From NCBI GenBank assembly GCA_963676635.1, contig OY781105.1, positions 1,364,001 through 1,428,000 on the forward strand: a DNA stretch of 64,000 nt. The letters run 5' to 3'. Positions 1 to 10,100 of this stretch are shown piece by piece; position 1 is the stretch's first letter, and each line of letters begins with the position of its first letter. The translations under genes were made by a program, and so were the position numbers. Source of the DNA: GCA-002708315 sp963676635. GTDB lineage: Bacteria > Bacteroidota > Bacteroidia > Bacteroidales > F082. The notes under the pieces were generated by a model, which did no database searches, was not told the DNA's origin, and worked only from the letters and a program-made list of their open reading frames with translations.

Positions 1-2
1 CA

Positions 3-914
3 TTTGAGAGTTACCCTGTTAGTCTGTTTGTGCAAAACAAGTTTATATGCGCCGATTCAACAAAAGACACCATAACCATCTACAAGCTGCCAGAGGCACA
101 GTTCACATACCAGAACACATGTATGAGCTACTATACACAGTTTGAAGAAACATCCATAGCCGACAGTGCTGTAATAGCAAGCTGGTTCTGGAACTTTGGC
201 GACACACTCAAAGCACCAGCTGACACAGCCATTATCCAGGCACCACAATATATTTACGACAGTGCAGGGATGTACACAGTAGAGATGATTATCACCGATG
301 AACATCTGTGTATGGATACAGCTACCACAACTGTTGAGATAATGCCTAAACCAATCTCTGAATTTGTGATGATCGACACTAATCGCCAGGGACAGGTTTA
401 CTTTGATAACTTAAGTACTAATAATCCGGTTGACTACGAATGGGACTTCGATTACAACCAGGGTATATGGACATCCAACGATATCAACCCTATCTTCCAA
501 TACGAAGAAGATGGTAATTATACAGTAATGCTTGTAAGCTGGAACCAGCAAGGTTGTCCGGATACTACATACCAGGTTTATGATCTGTTGTTCACCAACC
601 TGTTTGTGCCAAATACCTTTGTACCTTCATCACCGATTACCGACTTGCAGACATTCAAGCCAGTGGGTATTAATCTCAGTAGCTACAAGCTGGAAGTTTA
701 CAGCGCATGGGGCAACCTTGTATTCGAGACAACAGAGCTTATCGACGGAGTACCTTCCGAAGGATGGGATGGCACCTACGAAGGAGAGCCACTGCCAACG
801 GGTAGCTATGTCTGGAGAATTGAGGCAGTATTTGAAGATGGTAGTCACTGGAGAGGTACCGACAATGGTGATGGTAATACCGGGACTAGCGGGACTATTA
901 TGTTGGTTAGGTAG
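3..914 (+). CDS. C-terminal part of a secreted PKD-domain protein with T9SS type B sorting domain (5' truncated)
   Basis: The reading frame is open to the left edge of the window, so only the last ~304 residues are present. PKD-like beta-sandwich repeats are visible (WFWNFGDT and YEWDFDYN cores, each followed by a Y-x-V turn motif). The last ~95 residues match the gliding-motility-associated C-terminal (CHU_C) pattern: a FVPNTF start, then KLEVYSAWGNLVFE, GWDGTYEG and LPTGSYVWRIEA, ending in IMLVR. In Bacteroidota such a domain targets large surface or secreted proteins to the type IX secretion system as type B cargo. The gene lies near porU and porV, so it may be a local substrate, but that is inference. 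The truncated N-terminus hides any enzymatic or adhesive domain. Confidence 0.85.
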   Translation, partial: FESYPVSLFVQNKFICADSTKDTITIYKLPEAQFTYQNTCMSYYTQFEETSIADSAVIASWFWNFGDTLKAPADTAIIQAPQYIYDSAGMYTVEMIITDEHLCMDTATTTVEIMPKPISEFVMIDTNRQGQVYFDNLSTNNPVDYEWDFDYNQGIWTSNDINPIFQYEEDGNYTVMLVSWNQQGCPDTTYQVYDLLFTNLFVPNTFVPSSPITDLQTFKPVGINLSSYKLEVYSAWGNLVFETTELIDGVPSEGWDGTYEGEPLPTGSYVWRIEAVFEDGSHWRGTDNGDGNTGTSGTIMLVR

Positions 915-1145
915 AGGAAAGTTGAAAAGTTGAAGGTTTGAGATGAATTTAATCAAAAAAATCAAGACTTCACAAATAACACATTTCACGGGCCCCACGA
1001 CTCGTGATATAATAAGAATAGCATGCTGTAAGTGCTTAAAAAAGTGTTGATATCATTTCCCACCAACACAACATTAAAATCTTTGTATCAATTCGTTTAA
1101 GTCATTTTGTACTGCATTTTTTATTTTACAGCACTAAGTAGCATA

Positions 1146-1233
1146 ATTAACACATCACCCTTTTCATGCTGTACCATCACCCATTCCCTGCTGTGTCGTC
1201 ACCCATTCCCTGCTGTGCCGTCAACATTCTGAT
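1146..1233. repeat. Tandem array A, 22-bp period
   Basis: Three units begin at 1168, 1190 and 1212, exactly 22 bp apart, each starting GCTGT and continuing with a CATCACCCATTCC-like core. A degenerate fourth unit precedes them at 1146. The array is the first of three different 22-bp arrays in the gene-free stretch 915-1526. Confidence 0.85.
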
Positions 1234-1296
1234 GCGCATCAGGATCGTTTCTCATGCGCATCAGGATTGTTTTTGATGCGCATCAGGATTGTAATT
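1231..1296. repeat. Tandem array B, 22-bp period with palindromic core GATGCGCATC
   Basis: Units begin at 1231, 1253 and 1275. Each starts with the perfect palindrome GATGCGCATC (first base C in unit 2), followed by AGGATYGTTT or a close variant. The spacing is exactly 22 bp, as in arrays A and C, although the unit sequences are unrelated. The core could be a repeated protein-binding site on one helical face. Confidence 0.9.
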
Positions 1297-1298
1297 AA

Positions 1299-1376
1299 TC
1301 AAGTGTAAAGAGGTGTTTTCTCAAGTGAAAAGAAGTGTTTTCTCAAGTGAAAAGAAGTGTTTTCTCAAGTGTAACC
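1299..1376. repeat. Tandem array C, 22-bp period with AAGTG half-unit repeat
   Basis: Units begin at 1299, 1321, 1343 and (partial) 1365, each TCAAGTGAAAAG followed by AAGTGTTTTC or a close variant. AAGTG occurs twice per unit, 10 bp apart, so there is a sub-period of about one helical turn. GAAAA and TTTTC form an inverted pair within the unit. No gene is seen in 915-1526 apart from these arrays. Confidence 0.9.
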
Positions 1377-1526
1377 AACCAATCACCAAAACGTCAATTT
1401 CGCATACTGTTTACTATATAATTAAGACATTAATACTTCAGGAAGAAGGATAAGTAGTTTTGGGTGCTAATTCAAAAAACAAAACTTATACTGCTAGTGC
1501 ATGATAAGCAGAGTAAAACAAACCAC

Positions 1527-2018
1527 TTACACAACTTTACAAATCATCACAACAGCTTCAGCGGCGATCCCCTCTTCACGACCGGCAAATCCCAGTTTGT
1601 CGGTAGTAGTGGCTTTAACAGAAACATTAGCAATATCGGTATTGAGTACATCACTAATATTATTCCTCATTTCAGTGATATATTCACTAATCTTTGGCAA
1701 CTGCATTATAACAGTTGAGTCAACATTTTGTATTTGATAGCCTTTTTCATTAAGAATGTTATACACGTGAGAAAGCAATTCCTTTCCGGGCATATCCTTA
1801 TATTTAGGATTACCCGTTGGGAAGTGTTTACCAATATCACCTTCAGCCAAAGCTCCGAGAATAGCATCAGCAACAGCATGAATCAGAACATCAGCATCGG
1901 AATAACCGGATAAACCAAAGGGGTGTTGAAATTCAACACCCCCGATAATAAGTTTTTGATCTTTTACTAATTGATGTACGTCGTAACCAATTCCGATTCT
2001 AAAATCAGGAAACGACAT
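1527..2018 (-). CDS. ispF: 2-C-methyl-D-erythritol 2,4-cyclodiphosphate synthase
   Basis: IspF converts CDP-methylerythritol 2-phosphate into the 2,4-cyclodiphosphate in the cytosolic MEP pathway of isoprenoid synthesis. The 163-residue length is typical of the family. Visible signatures are the metal-binding GYDVH motif (D13, H15), the SDADVLIHA motif with the third metal ligand H47, and the C-terminal KATTTDKLGFAGREEGIAA segment characteristic of IspF. The start ATG overlaps the porV stop by one base (TAATG), so translation is probably coupled to porV and ispF is the last gene of the porU-porU-porV-ispF strand. The link to secretion appears to be only transcriptional. Confidence 0.97.
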   Translation of the reverse strand: MSFPDFRIGIGYDVHQLVKDQKLIIGGVEFQHPFGLSGYSDADVLIHAVADAILGALAEGDIGKHFPTGNPKYKDMPGKELLSHVYNILNEKGYQIQNVDSTVIMQLPKISEYITEMRNNISDVLNTDIANVSVKATTTDKLGFAGREEGIAAEAVVMICKVV

Positions 2019-3220
2019 TATTCTGTAGGAACAGTTTCTTTATTTTCTTTACCAATATCGAACAGAAGTGTAAACCTCAATGTATTTTGAAGAGGGTTTT
2101 GTTCAGAAGTAACCGGGATAAGATATGAAAAGTCCAGCCCGAATACATTATATCTTAGTCCAACACCGAGAGTAGCATATTTACGATCTCCTTTTGTAAG
2201 ATCTTCATAAAAGAATCCACCACGAAGAGCAAGCACATCAGTATACCAATACTCTGCACCAAGGGCAAAGCTAAACTCACGCAGTTCTTCAGAGAAGCCA
2301 CCGGGAGCATCATACCACGACTGTATCATACCTTGAATCACACCAACATCAGGATCCATTCCTTTTTCAATCACATAAGATCCGTCAGGATTTATTGAAT
2401 CAGGATAGTATATAGGAGGTGTAGGAACAAGCAGTTTGTTAACATCAAGCTGGAAAGTCAATGTATTATAATCATCAAGGTCAAGAGTCAATCTTGGTCC
2501 AAAACGCAGATTTGTGGGAATAAATTCTTTCTCAATATTTGTACCTGAATAAGAAATTTTGCTACCGATGTTAGAGATATCCAATCCCCATGCAAACTGA
2601 GCATCAGTACTTTGAAACCAATCAACATCATCTTCCCAATAAAGAGCTATATCAGCAGCTACTGATGTACCAGGTTTTGTTTCAACACCAGATACAAACT
2701 GTCCCTGGGTAAGGTCAGAATAAATAAAACGGCCAGCAACAGCTAAAGACAGCTTATCTGTAAGAATACGGGAATAAGTAGCATCAATTGCAAACTCATT
2801 AGGTTTATATGTACCTATATCTTGTCCGTTAATATCTGTAAAGGTAATTTCTCCCAGAGAGAAATATCTTAAAGTCGCTGCAAAAGTTGACATTTTATTA
2901 ATCCTCTTATAAAACGACACATAAGCCAGGTTAATATCATTAACAAGATTTCTCAACCAAGGGGTATACGAGAAAGCAAATCCCATATCATTATCAATTC
3001 TGGCATATTTAGCCGGGTTCCAATGCATTGAGTTAGCATCAGGACTTGAAGCAACACCTCCGTCACCCATACCACCTGCACGAGCATCCGGTCCTATATT
3101 AAGCAAAGGAACGGCAGTAGTAATTGTATTGATTTCCTGTCCATTCTTGGTAATTGTCTGTGCCATTGAACCAAATCCAAGTAAAATGGCTATAGCAAGT
3201 AATACAATTTTCTGTTTCAT
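2018..3220 (-). CDS. porV: T9SS outer-membrane shuttle protein PorV (LptO)
   Basis: PorV is an FadL-like outer-membrane beta barrel that carries cargo from the T9SS translocon to the PorU sortase attachment complex. The 400-residue protein has a signal peptide (hydrophobic AIAILLGFGSM followed by AQ), then the diagnostic PLLNIGPDARAGGMGD and NSMHWNPAKYA segments, and ends in beta strands (GLRYNVFGLDFSYLIP, RFTLLFDIG). It lies 138 bp downstream of a porU gene, the usual pairing in Bacteroidota, and overlaps ispF by one base. No key segment appears missing. Confidence 0.95.
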   Translation of the reverse strand: MKQKIVLLAIAILLGFGSMAQTITKNGQEINTITTAVPLLNIGPDARAGGMGDGGVASSPDANSMHWNPAKYARIDNDMGFAFSYTPWLRNLVNDINLAYVSFYKRINKMSTFAATLRYFSLGEITFTDINGQDIGTYKPNEFAIDATYSRILTDKLSLAVAGRFIYSDLTQGQFVSGVETKPGTSVAADIALYWEDDVDWFQSTDAQFAWGLDISNIGSKISYSGTNIEKEFIPTNLRFGPRLTLDLDDYNTLTFQLDVNKLLVPTPPIYYPDSINPDGSYVIEKGMDPDVGVIQGMIQSWYDAPGGFSEELREFSFALGAEYWYTDVLALRGGFFYEDLTKGDRKYATLGVGLRYNVFGLDFSYLIPVTSEQNPLQNTLRFTLLFDIGKENKETVPTE

Positions 3221-3358
3221 CTATAAACTATGATTTATAAAAAAATGTCTGCAAACCTAACGAAATTATTTAACATATATTATAAAGTTCATTCAAATTG
3301 GCTTACACACAAAGATATTTATTGCAAGTTAAATTCAAACGTAAAAAAACAATATTTG

Positions 3359-6300
3359 TTATCTGTTTATTTTAAATATTTTTTGTTGTTGAACAGAAGT
3401 ATTGCCAAAGTTATCTGTTACCTCAATAGTATACACATATAACCCCGGCGCAACAACACTACCATTGGCATTCATTCCATCCCAGAAAACAGAGCCTGAG
3501 TCAACGTACTCCTCCCCTGTAGATATCTCTGTAATATAGTTTCCTTCGGAATCAAAAATACGAATGGTAGTCTGGAAATGAGACCCGCCCTTATTATGTC
3601 TAAAAGTAAAAACAGTATTATCGATAAACGGATTAGGTTTTGCTTTAACGTCAAACATCTTAATACTTGCGTCATCATCAACAACAAACTCAATAGTTTT
3701 CTCACTCGAGTTATTCTGAATATCCCATGCCTTCAATGTAAGAGTGTGGTATCCTTCTTTAAGATTGGAAACAGGGTATATTATCTTTCCGGATTGATAA
3801 GAATCAATATCAGATTCATAATAACCATTAAGAATATATGGATTTGCTGAATTCTTATCCATTATCATTACTATATCCCTTCCTATTCCTGCCCCTGTAT
3901 GATTAACACCACTTTCGTCAGATATCATAGCAAACATTACGCTATTGCTGATTACAACATCTCCTGAAACAAAGTTGTTATCATTAAGATACAAATCTAT
4001 ATCAGGGCCATTTTCATCAACAACAGCATCACTGTTTAGTCCACCTACAAACAGTTCCCCGTAAGCTCCCCAGGCATCAATATAATTAATAGTATCAAGG
4101 GCATAGTACCCAATTTTACCAAATCCATAGCTATAGGCAATTTCCTTTGGCACCATAAACTCAAATGAAAAAGCTCCATCATTAACCGAAACTTTACCAT
4201 CAAACAAAGATTTATCAAACAATTTGAAGTCTACCGGATAACTTTCAGGATCATTACCAAGAGTAGTATATGTACTGGCTTTGTCAAGAACCTCTGGGTA
4301 AAGAATACCATTGAAATCCTCAGCAATATCACCATTTTGATCTACTATATTACCATTTACTTTAACCAGAGTCAAAGCCTGCACAGTATCATTAACATTT
4401 GTTGATGTATCAATACGTGTGATAACATTATACTTAGGATAAGCCAAAGTCATTGCAGGATCACCCAGCAATACAAAATTCAGGTAATTCTCATTGGATG
4501 GAATTTTAGATAATCTGACAAGATCCCCCAAACGAGGAACTTCACCATCCTCACATTCCAGAAGATTACTATAGATACGCCTGTTAACAATATAATTGGC
4601 ATGAGCATAAGCCAGTCTTGTTGTAGTAAGCAATGCAATAGCACCACCATTTTCATTAAGGAAAAAATACTCACCGGCAGATGTAAGCTCAGGATCATCA
4701 AAACGGCTAAACTCACATGTCGCTGTAATTATCAGAGGCATATTATCAATATTCTTATAGGAATCAATCATAGGAACATCCAGAATATGTTCATCAGCCC
4801 AACCTATCAATCCTCCATGCCCGGTATAGTTAAGTATCAAGAGCCCATCATCAATTGTTTCATCAATCTTTGTATTCACTTCAGGATAACGATAGCCTCC
4901 CGGGACTTTAACCTTCTTATACGCATCGATATATATTTTATTAATTGCAATTCCCGGAGACAATGTATCAGCTATAGACACCAATCCCTCTGCCTGATCA
5001 ATATGCAAATTATTATTCATATCATCAGCAACGAAACATATACTACGTCTCCATTCACGCATAACACTCTGGCTTTTTGCAACATATTGCATAACCTTAT
5101 CAACAGATGTAGTAGCCTGCTCAACAGTTGAAACAGGGAAACGTCCGATACCTATATCAACATCACCTTCAGCATTATAACCTTCATTATCCTCCAGCAG
5201 TCCGAAATAATCATCAGTCACGAAAGAACTTGTTTCCCATAAAGACTCAATAGACTCAAATGTTGGTACAAGATTAGTATTTTCATGTATTCTGTGCTTA
5301 TAATCAAATGATGCATCTCCAAACATCATCAGATATGCTCTTTGGCCATTAAACGCATTTTCGTCATACAGCATTTTCATGAAATCGCGTATAGCACTTA
5401 CATCCTGTGAGCCAGAGCTAAACTCATTGTAAATTTGTTCAGGACTTACAGTAACCACTGAAAGGTCATCATATTCACGATGAAGATCAGCCAGACGTTC
5501 AGCCTGTTCAGCAAAAATCTCAGGTCGCACTATTACCAAATTAACATCAGTAACAGCATGCAAATTCTGATTGGCAACAGATTCATAGCTAACAGGAGTC
5601 ATGTAATCACCATCATTATGCATAATAAAAGTCAGCAAAGAATCAGTAGGCAGACTAAAAGATGTTACGTTGTTGTTAAAGGAAGTTTTTACAATTCTGG
5701 GATTATGAATATCAGTAATCTCCCACACCATGTCATTCGAACTAGTTTCATTAACAGAAAATTCTGTAATATTTCCTGAAGCAGCATAATGCGGATTACA
5801 GAATATCATTTGCTCACCATTGAAAGTAAGATTACAAAGCGCATTTAGTTCTATATAATCGAGCCAGGCAACTGCACTCTCATCACTAGAGTAGTATTCA
5901 ATTCTTACCACAACCTTATCATTATCAGGATAACAAGTAATCTGTGAACTTGATTCCCTGGCATAAATACCCATACTGGCAGTTATCAACCTGATTTTTG
6001 TTGAGTCTGTAATTAGCTGATCATTTACATATATATTATAATAGGAGTCCTGAAAGGATCGTCCGGCAAGATCAACATTTAAATAAACAGGTTCCTTATC
6101 ACTCAATGAAGGAATATCAAAAGTAAACTCCCTTGTTAATGAATCACCAGAAAACTTTTCGCCATACCATGATTTCCCTGATGACATTAAATTAACAAGC
6201 TCTCTGTCGTGAACATCAAATTTAGTGTAGTCAGAGCAGAATTGCGTAGGGCTGTAGCTTGTTCCATCAACATAAGCTAACTGCTTGGCTGTTCCCTGAT

Positions 6301-7150
6301 CGGGAGTGAAGAAATAGTAAACAGTATCACTATAAATATTGGTTGTATGGTAAAACCTTGATGTAAAAGGACTATAATTCCAAATTGTAGGATCCTGAGC
6401 ATAAAACAGAATATAATCACCATTATTAAACTTTCCATCCTCACCATCATTAATCAAGACAGAATTCTCCTGTAAGTCATCAAAGCGAAAAGTAGTATTT
6501 CGCTCAGGCAATAGCCCACTATAATTACCAAAAACCCCAATATTAGCTGTATTTATAGAAGAAGGGTCAATGCCCATATCCTGGATATCATCATAAGTAA
6601 TTTTATAAACACCACCATTAACAACACCCATTTTCACCCAAGTTCCATTATGCAAAACAGACTCATCAGCATAATAACGCTTAGAGATATCCTGTTCTTT
6701 ATCGACCTTAACAGGAACAAAATCTATCTGCAAAGTAAATTCTGTTAAAGCAACAATATCACCTGATTCTGTCATCCTTTTAATTGGAAGGATATAGATA
6801 TCAGCATAGCTACCATCATATGATATTTCAGTCTCAAATTGACTGGTAACAAGATCATTATTAATAATTGACTGAAAACTATCAAAAGATATAGTATCAG
6901 CTTTTTTCGCTATTATTTCAACGTCAGCACCAAAATATATGTTTGGCAGTTCAACTTTCGTAAGATAAACTGGCAGAGCGCCAAAAGGAGCACGACGCAA
7001 TGCATCATCAAATGTAAAGAATACAAGATTTTCACCATTTCCTTTACTTACATTTTCGTAACGGTAGTTAATATTGATTTCCTTATGCACCTGGGCAGTA
7101 ATGCCAATTGACAAAAAGAATAGAGATATAATTAGTAAAATTTTATTCAT
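3359..7150 (-). CDS. porU: Type IX secretion system sortase PorU, long form (copy 1)
   Basis: PorU is a gingipain-related (C25) cysteine protease/sortase at the cell surface that removes cargo C-terminal signals and attaches proteins to A-LPS. The start is set at ATG 7150, followed by a signal peptide (KILLIISLFFLSIGITAQ); an earlier TTG at 7177 would place nine residues before it and is less likely. Of about 1263 residues, the middle holds the catalytic pair: His ~778 in NYTGHGG and Cys ~812 in TATCEFSR. The C-terminus has a FlgD-like Ig segment (GSVFWDGMNANG, APGLYVYTIEVTD) and ends IFKINR. It sits directly before porV. A second intact paralog lies 38 bp upstream, an uncommon arrangement. 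Confidence 0.93.
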   Translation of the reverse strand: MNKILLIISLFFLSIGITAQVHKEININYRYENVSKGNGENLVFFTFDDALRRAPFGALPVYLTKVELPNIYFGADVEIIAKKADTISFDSFQSIINNDLVTSQFETEISYDGSYADIYILPIKRMTESGDIVALTEFTLQIDFVPVKVDKEQDISKRYYADESVLHNGTWVKMGVVNGGVYKITYDDIQDMGIDPSSINTANIGVFGNYSGLLPERNTTFRFDDLQENSVLINDGEDGKFNNGDYILFYAQDPTIWNYSPFTSRFYHTTNIYSDTVYYFFTPDQGTAKQLAYVDGTSYSPTQFCSDYTKFDVHDRELVNLMSSGKSWYGEKFSGDSLTREFTFDIPSLSDKEPVYLNVDLAGRSFQDSYYNIYVNDQLITDSTKIRLITASMGIYARESSSQITCYPDNDKVVVRIEYYSSDESAVAWLDYIELNALCNLTFNGEQMIFCNPHYAASGNITEFSVNETSSNDMVWEITDIHNPRIVKTSFNNNVTSFSLPTDSLLTFIMHNDGDYMTPVSYESVANQNLHAVTDVNLVIVRPEIFAEQAERLADLHREYDDLSVVTVSPEQIYNEFSSGSQDVSAIRDFMKMLYDENAFNGQRAYLMMFGDASFDYKHRIHENTNLVPTFESIESLWETSSFVTDDYFGLLEDNEGYNAEGDVDIGIGRFPVSTVEQATTSVDKVMQYVAKSQSVMREWRRSICFVADDMNNNLHIDQAEGLVSIADTLSPGIAINKIYIDAYKKVKVPGGYRYPEVNTKIDETIDDGLLILNYTGHGGLIGWADEHILDVPMIDSYKNIDNMPLIITATCEFSRFDDPELTSAGEYFFLNENGGAIALLTTTRLAYAHANYIVNRRIYSNLLECEDGEVPRLGDLVRLSKIPSNENYLNFVLLGDPAMTLAYPKYNVITRIDTSTNVNDTVQALTLVKVNGNIVDQNGDIAEDFNGILYPEVLDKASTYTTLGNDPESYPVDFKLFDKSLFDGKVSVNDGAFSFEFMVPKEIAYSYGFGKIGYYALDTINYIDAWGAYGELFVGGLNSDAVVDENGPDIDLYLNDNNFVSGDVVISNSVMFAMISDESGVNHTGAGIGRDIVMIMDKNSANPYILNGYYESDIDSYQSGKIIYPVSNLKEGYHTLTLKAWDIQNNSSEKTIEFVVDDDASIKMFDVKAKPNPFIDNTVFTFRHNKGGSHFQTTIRIFDSEGNYITEISTGEEYVDSGSVFWDGMNANGSVVAPGLYVYTIEVTDNFGNTSVQQQKIFKINR

Positions 7151-7188
7151 ATTGTTACGACAATTTACAGATAACAAAAGTTGGCAGG

Positions 7189-10100
7189 TTATCTGACATA
7201 AATTAGTTTTGAGCTATCAGTGCCTGTTGCACCTTGTTCGTTTTTAACAATAGCTCTAAAGATATAAAAGCCCGGAGCTATTTTACCACCATCATCAGTA
7301 TCACCATTCCATACAACGGGCTCTGACTGAGAAGCATCAGGCGTTACAACTGTTTTCATGGATTTAACCTTACGACCGTCAGTACTAAATATTTCAAATA
7401 TAACCTCAACCTCTCTTCCTTTCTGATTATGAGTAAACACAAAATTTGTCTCATTCATAAAAGGATTAGGATAGTTCATCAGCTTACTGATAATAACCTT
7501 ATCAGATTCCACTACTTCAAAATCAATATATGCTGTAGAGGAGTTATTATACACATCCCATACTTTAAGACTCAACGTATGCTTTCCTGCAGGAAGACTA
7601 CTAAACGGATAAACTACTTTACCCTGATTATATTTATTCTCGCTGGCCTCATAGTAATCATTCAGGACATAAGTCATTTCTTTATCTTCATTAATAACTG
7701 AAACAATATCATGTCCTATCCCGATACCAGTTGTGTTTATACCACTTGAATCGCTGATAAAAGCCAATAGATTAGGATTCTGGTTAACAATTTCACCACT
7801 AATAAAAGAAGTGTCATTCATAAAGAGTCTGATTTCCGGACCTTGATCATCAACAATTGCCGTAGTATCAAACCCACCTACAATAATATTATCATAATAT
7901 CCATTACCATCATAGTGAACATCCTCAATTTCCTGATCATCGAAGTAATAGCTTATTTTACCAAAACCATACTTGTAGGCAATATCACGGGGCACCATAA
8001 ATTCAAATTCAAATTCCCCGTTAATTATTGAAGCACGACCATTAAACAGAATATTGTTTCTCACATAAAAAGAATATGAAGAACTTTCATCGCCATAAGT
8101 TTCAATCTTGGACTTTTTATCATATACAGATATATATAGCTGACCGTTATAATTATCAAGCTTTGCACCTTGCCTGTCCGTGGTTATACCCTCAATACTT
8201 ACAAGCTGAAGAGCTTTAATAGTATCGCTCATGTTGGGCATAACAACATTAGAATTAATCTTTACCGTTTCTGCATTATAATCAGGATAAACCATTTGGC
8301 AAGCGGGGTCACCTACAAGGATAAACTTCTTGTCATTATCGGTACCATACTTCTTGGATCTTCTTATAATATCACCAAATGCAGGATATTTACCATCTAT
8401 TTTTAAGAACATATTATTAACATAGATAGATCTGTTTAAAGCCAGGTTTGCTGATGCATAAGTAGCTCTGGTTGTTGTAAAGAGAGCAATACCCCCGCCA
8501 TTCTGATTCAGGAAAACATATTCACCAGCGCTAACACGTGTAGGATCATCATATCTTGTAAATTCACATGTAGCCGTAATAAAAACAGACAACATATCAT
8601 AATTTGTCCATGAATTAATATCCTGTATTTGTACAATTTGTTCATGTCCCAGCCCTATCTCACCACCATGTCCTGAATAATTAAAGATCAGGGTTCCTTT
8701 TTCAATTCTGTCATTAATCGCTTTGTTTACTGATGGAGCACGTTGTCCGCTGGGTGTACTAATCTGTTCATAAGCATCAGTATATATTTTGCTAACATTA
8801 TAAACCAAATTGGAAGTATCAAAGATTTCAGCCAAATACTCTGCATCAGAAATATGCCTGTTGTTATCACCATCATCAGCAATAAATGTGACAATATTAC
8901 GCCAGGGACCCATATTCTTCATTGTGTTAACCTTGTAATCTTTTGTTTTGTTCACTGCCGATTGAGCCTCATCAACAGTAGAAACAACAAATCTTCCTAT
9001 TCCAATATCGACTAAGTCAAAAACTTCACTGCCATCAACACCCTCACCATCATCAAGAAACCCATAATAATCATCCGTAGCAATTGATAAAACAATATTA
9101 AGTGAGTTTACCGACTCCCAACAAGGAACAAAATTTGTATTATCAGAAAGTATATCTTTATAATCATAAGAGGCATCACCAAATAACAACAAGTATCTTA
9201 ACTCACTACCAGAATCGCTATCATCATAAAGCATCTTAGCAAAGTCGCGAATAGCAGTAATATCCTGCCCTCCAGATGAGAACTCATTATAAATCTGATC
9301 AGTAGTAGCAACAAGAACACTGAGATCGCTGTTAGTTCTATGGAAGTCAGCAAGCTCATTTGCCTGATCAATAAAATCAGGGTAAGTTACAATAAGATAG
9401 TCGATATTCCGGTATCCATGCAGATCCTGATTAGCAACTTCACCAACATATTCAACAGATAAAAAGTCACCATTATTATTATATGCAATATACTCACGAT
9501 GTTTATTATTATCAGCCTTAAAACTCAAACTACTTCCTGATTGTTGAGTAACAACTTTTTCTGGAGCAACCGGAGTTGTAATATCCCATACAATGGTATT
9601 GTCATTAACATTTGACAGATCATACTTAATTATAGCATTATTATCATCAATATACTTCCTGAACATCATCTGATCACCATCGAAGATAAGCTCACGCTGA
9701 GCATTAATCTCGAAATAATCAAGATACCCTACAGAAGTACTTGATGATCTCACGTATTCAATATGTACAACAAGCTGATCATCATCAGGAGTAAAATCAT
9801 CAGATCTGGAAGCAGACTTACCATACTCATACCTTCCCGTCGGAGAAAGCACAGGCACGCTCAATGAAGCAAGCAGGTTATCATTAGCTGAAAAACGAAA
9901 AGCGTTATACGCATATGACTTTGCAGCAACAACAAGATTAAATGAAGCGCTTCCCTCCTGCTTGATAATATTAGGAAAGTCAAAATCATAGTAATAATCA
10001 AGATCATAATCAAATGTTTCCCCATACCAGGTACGCCCTACACCAGCAATATTAACCTCTGTTAATTCATGTACTATGTAATCAGTAAAATCAGAGACTT

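Noticed and set aside
1146..1376. CRISPR array
   Set aside because: The 22-bp units are directly tandem with no spacers between them and no cas genes are present.
4601..5131. Plus-strand frame of 176 codons inside porU
   Set aside because: It is antisense to the conserved catalytic region of the sortase and lacks any recognisable domain.
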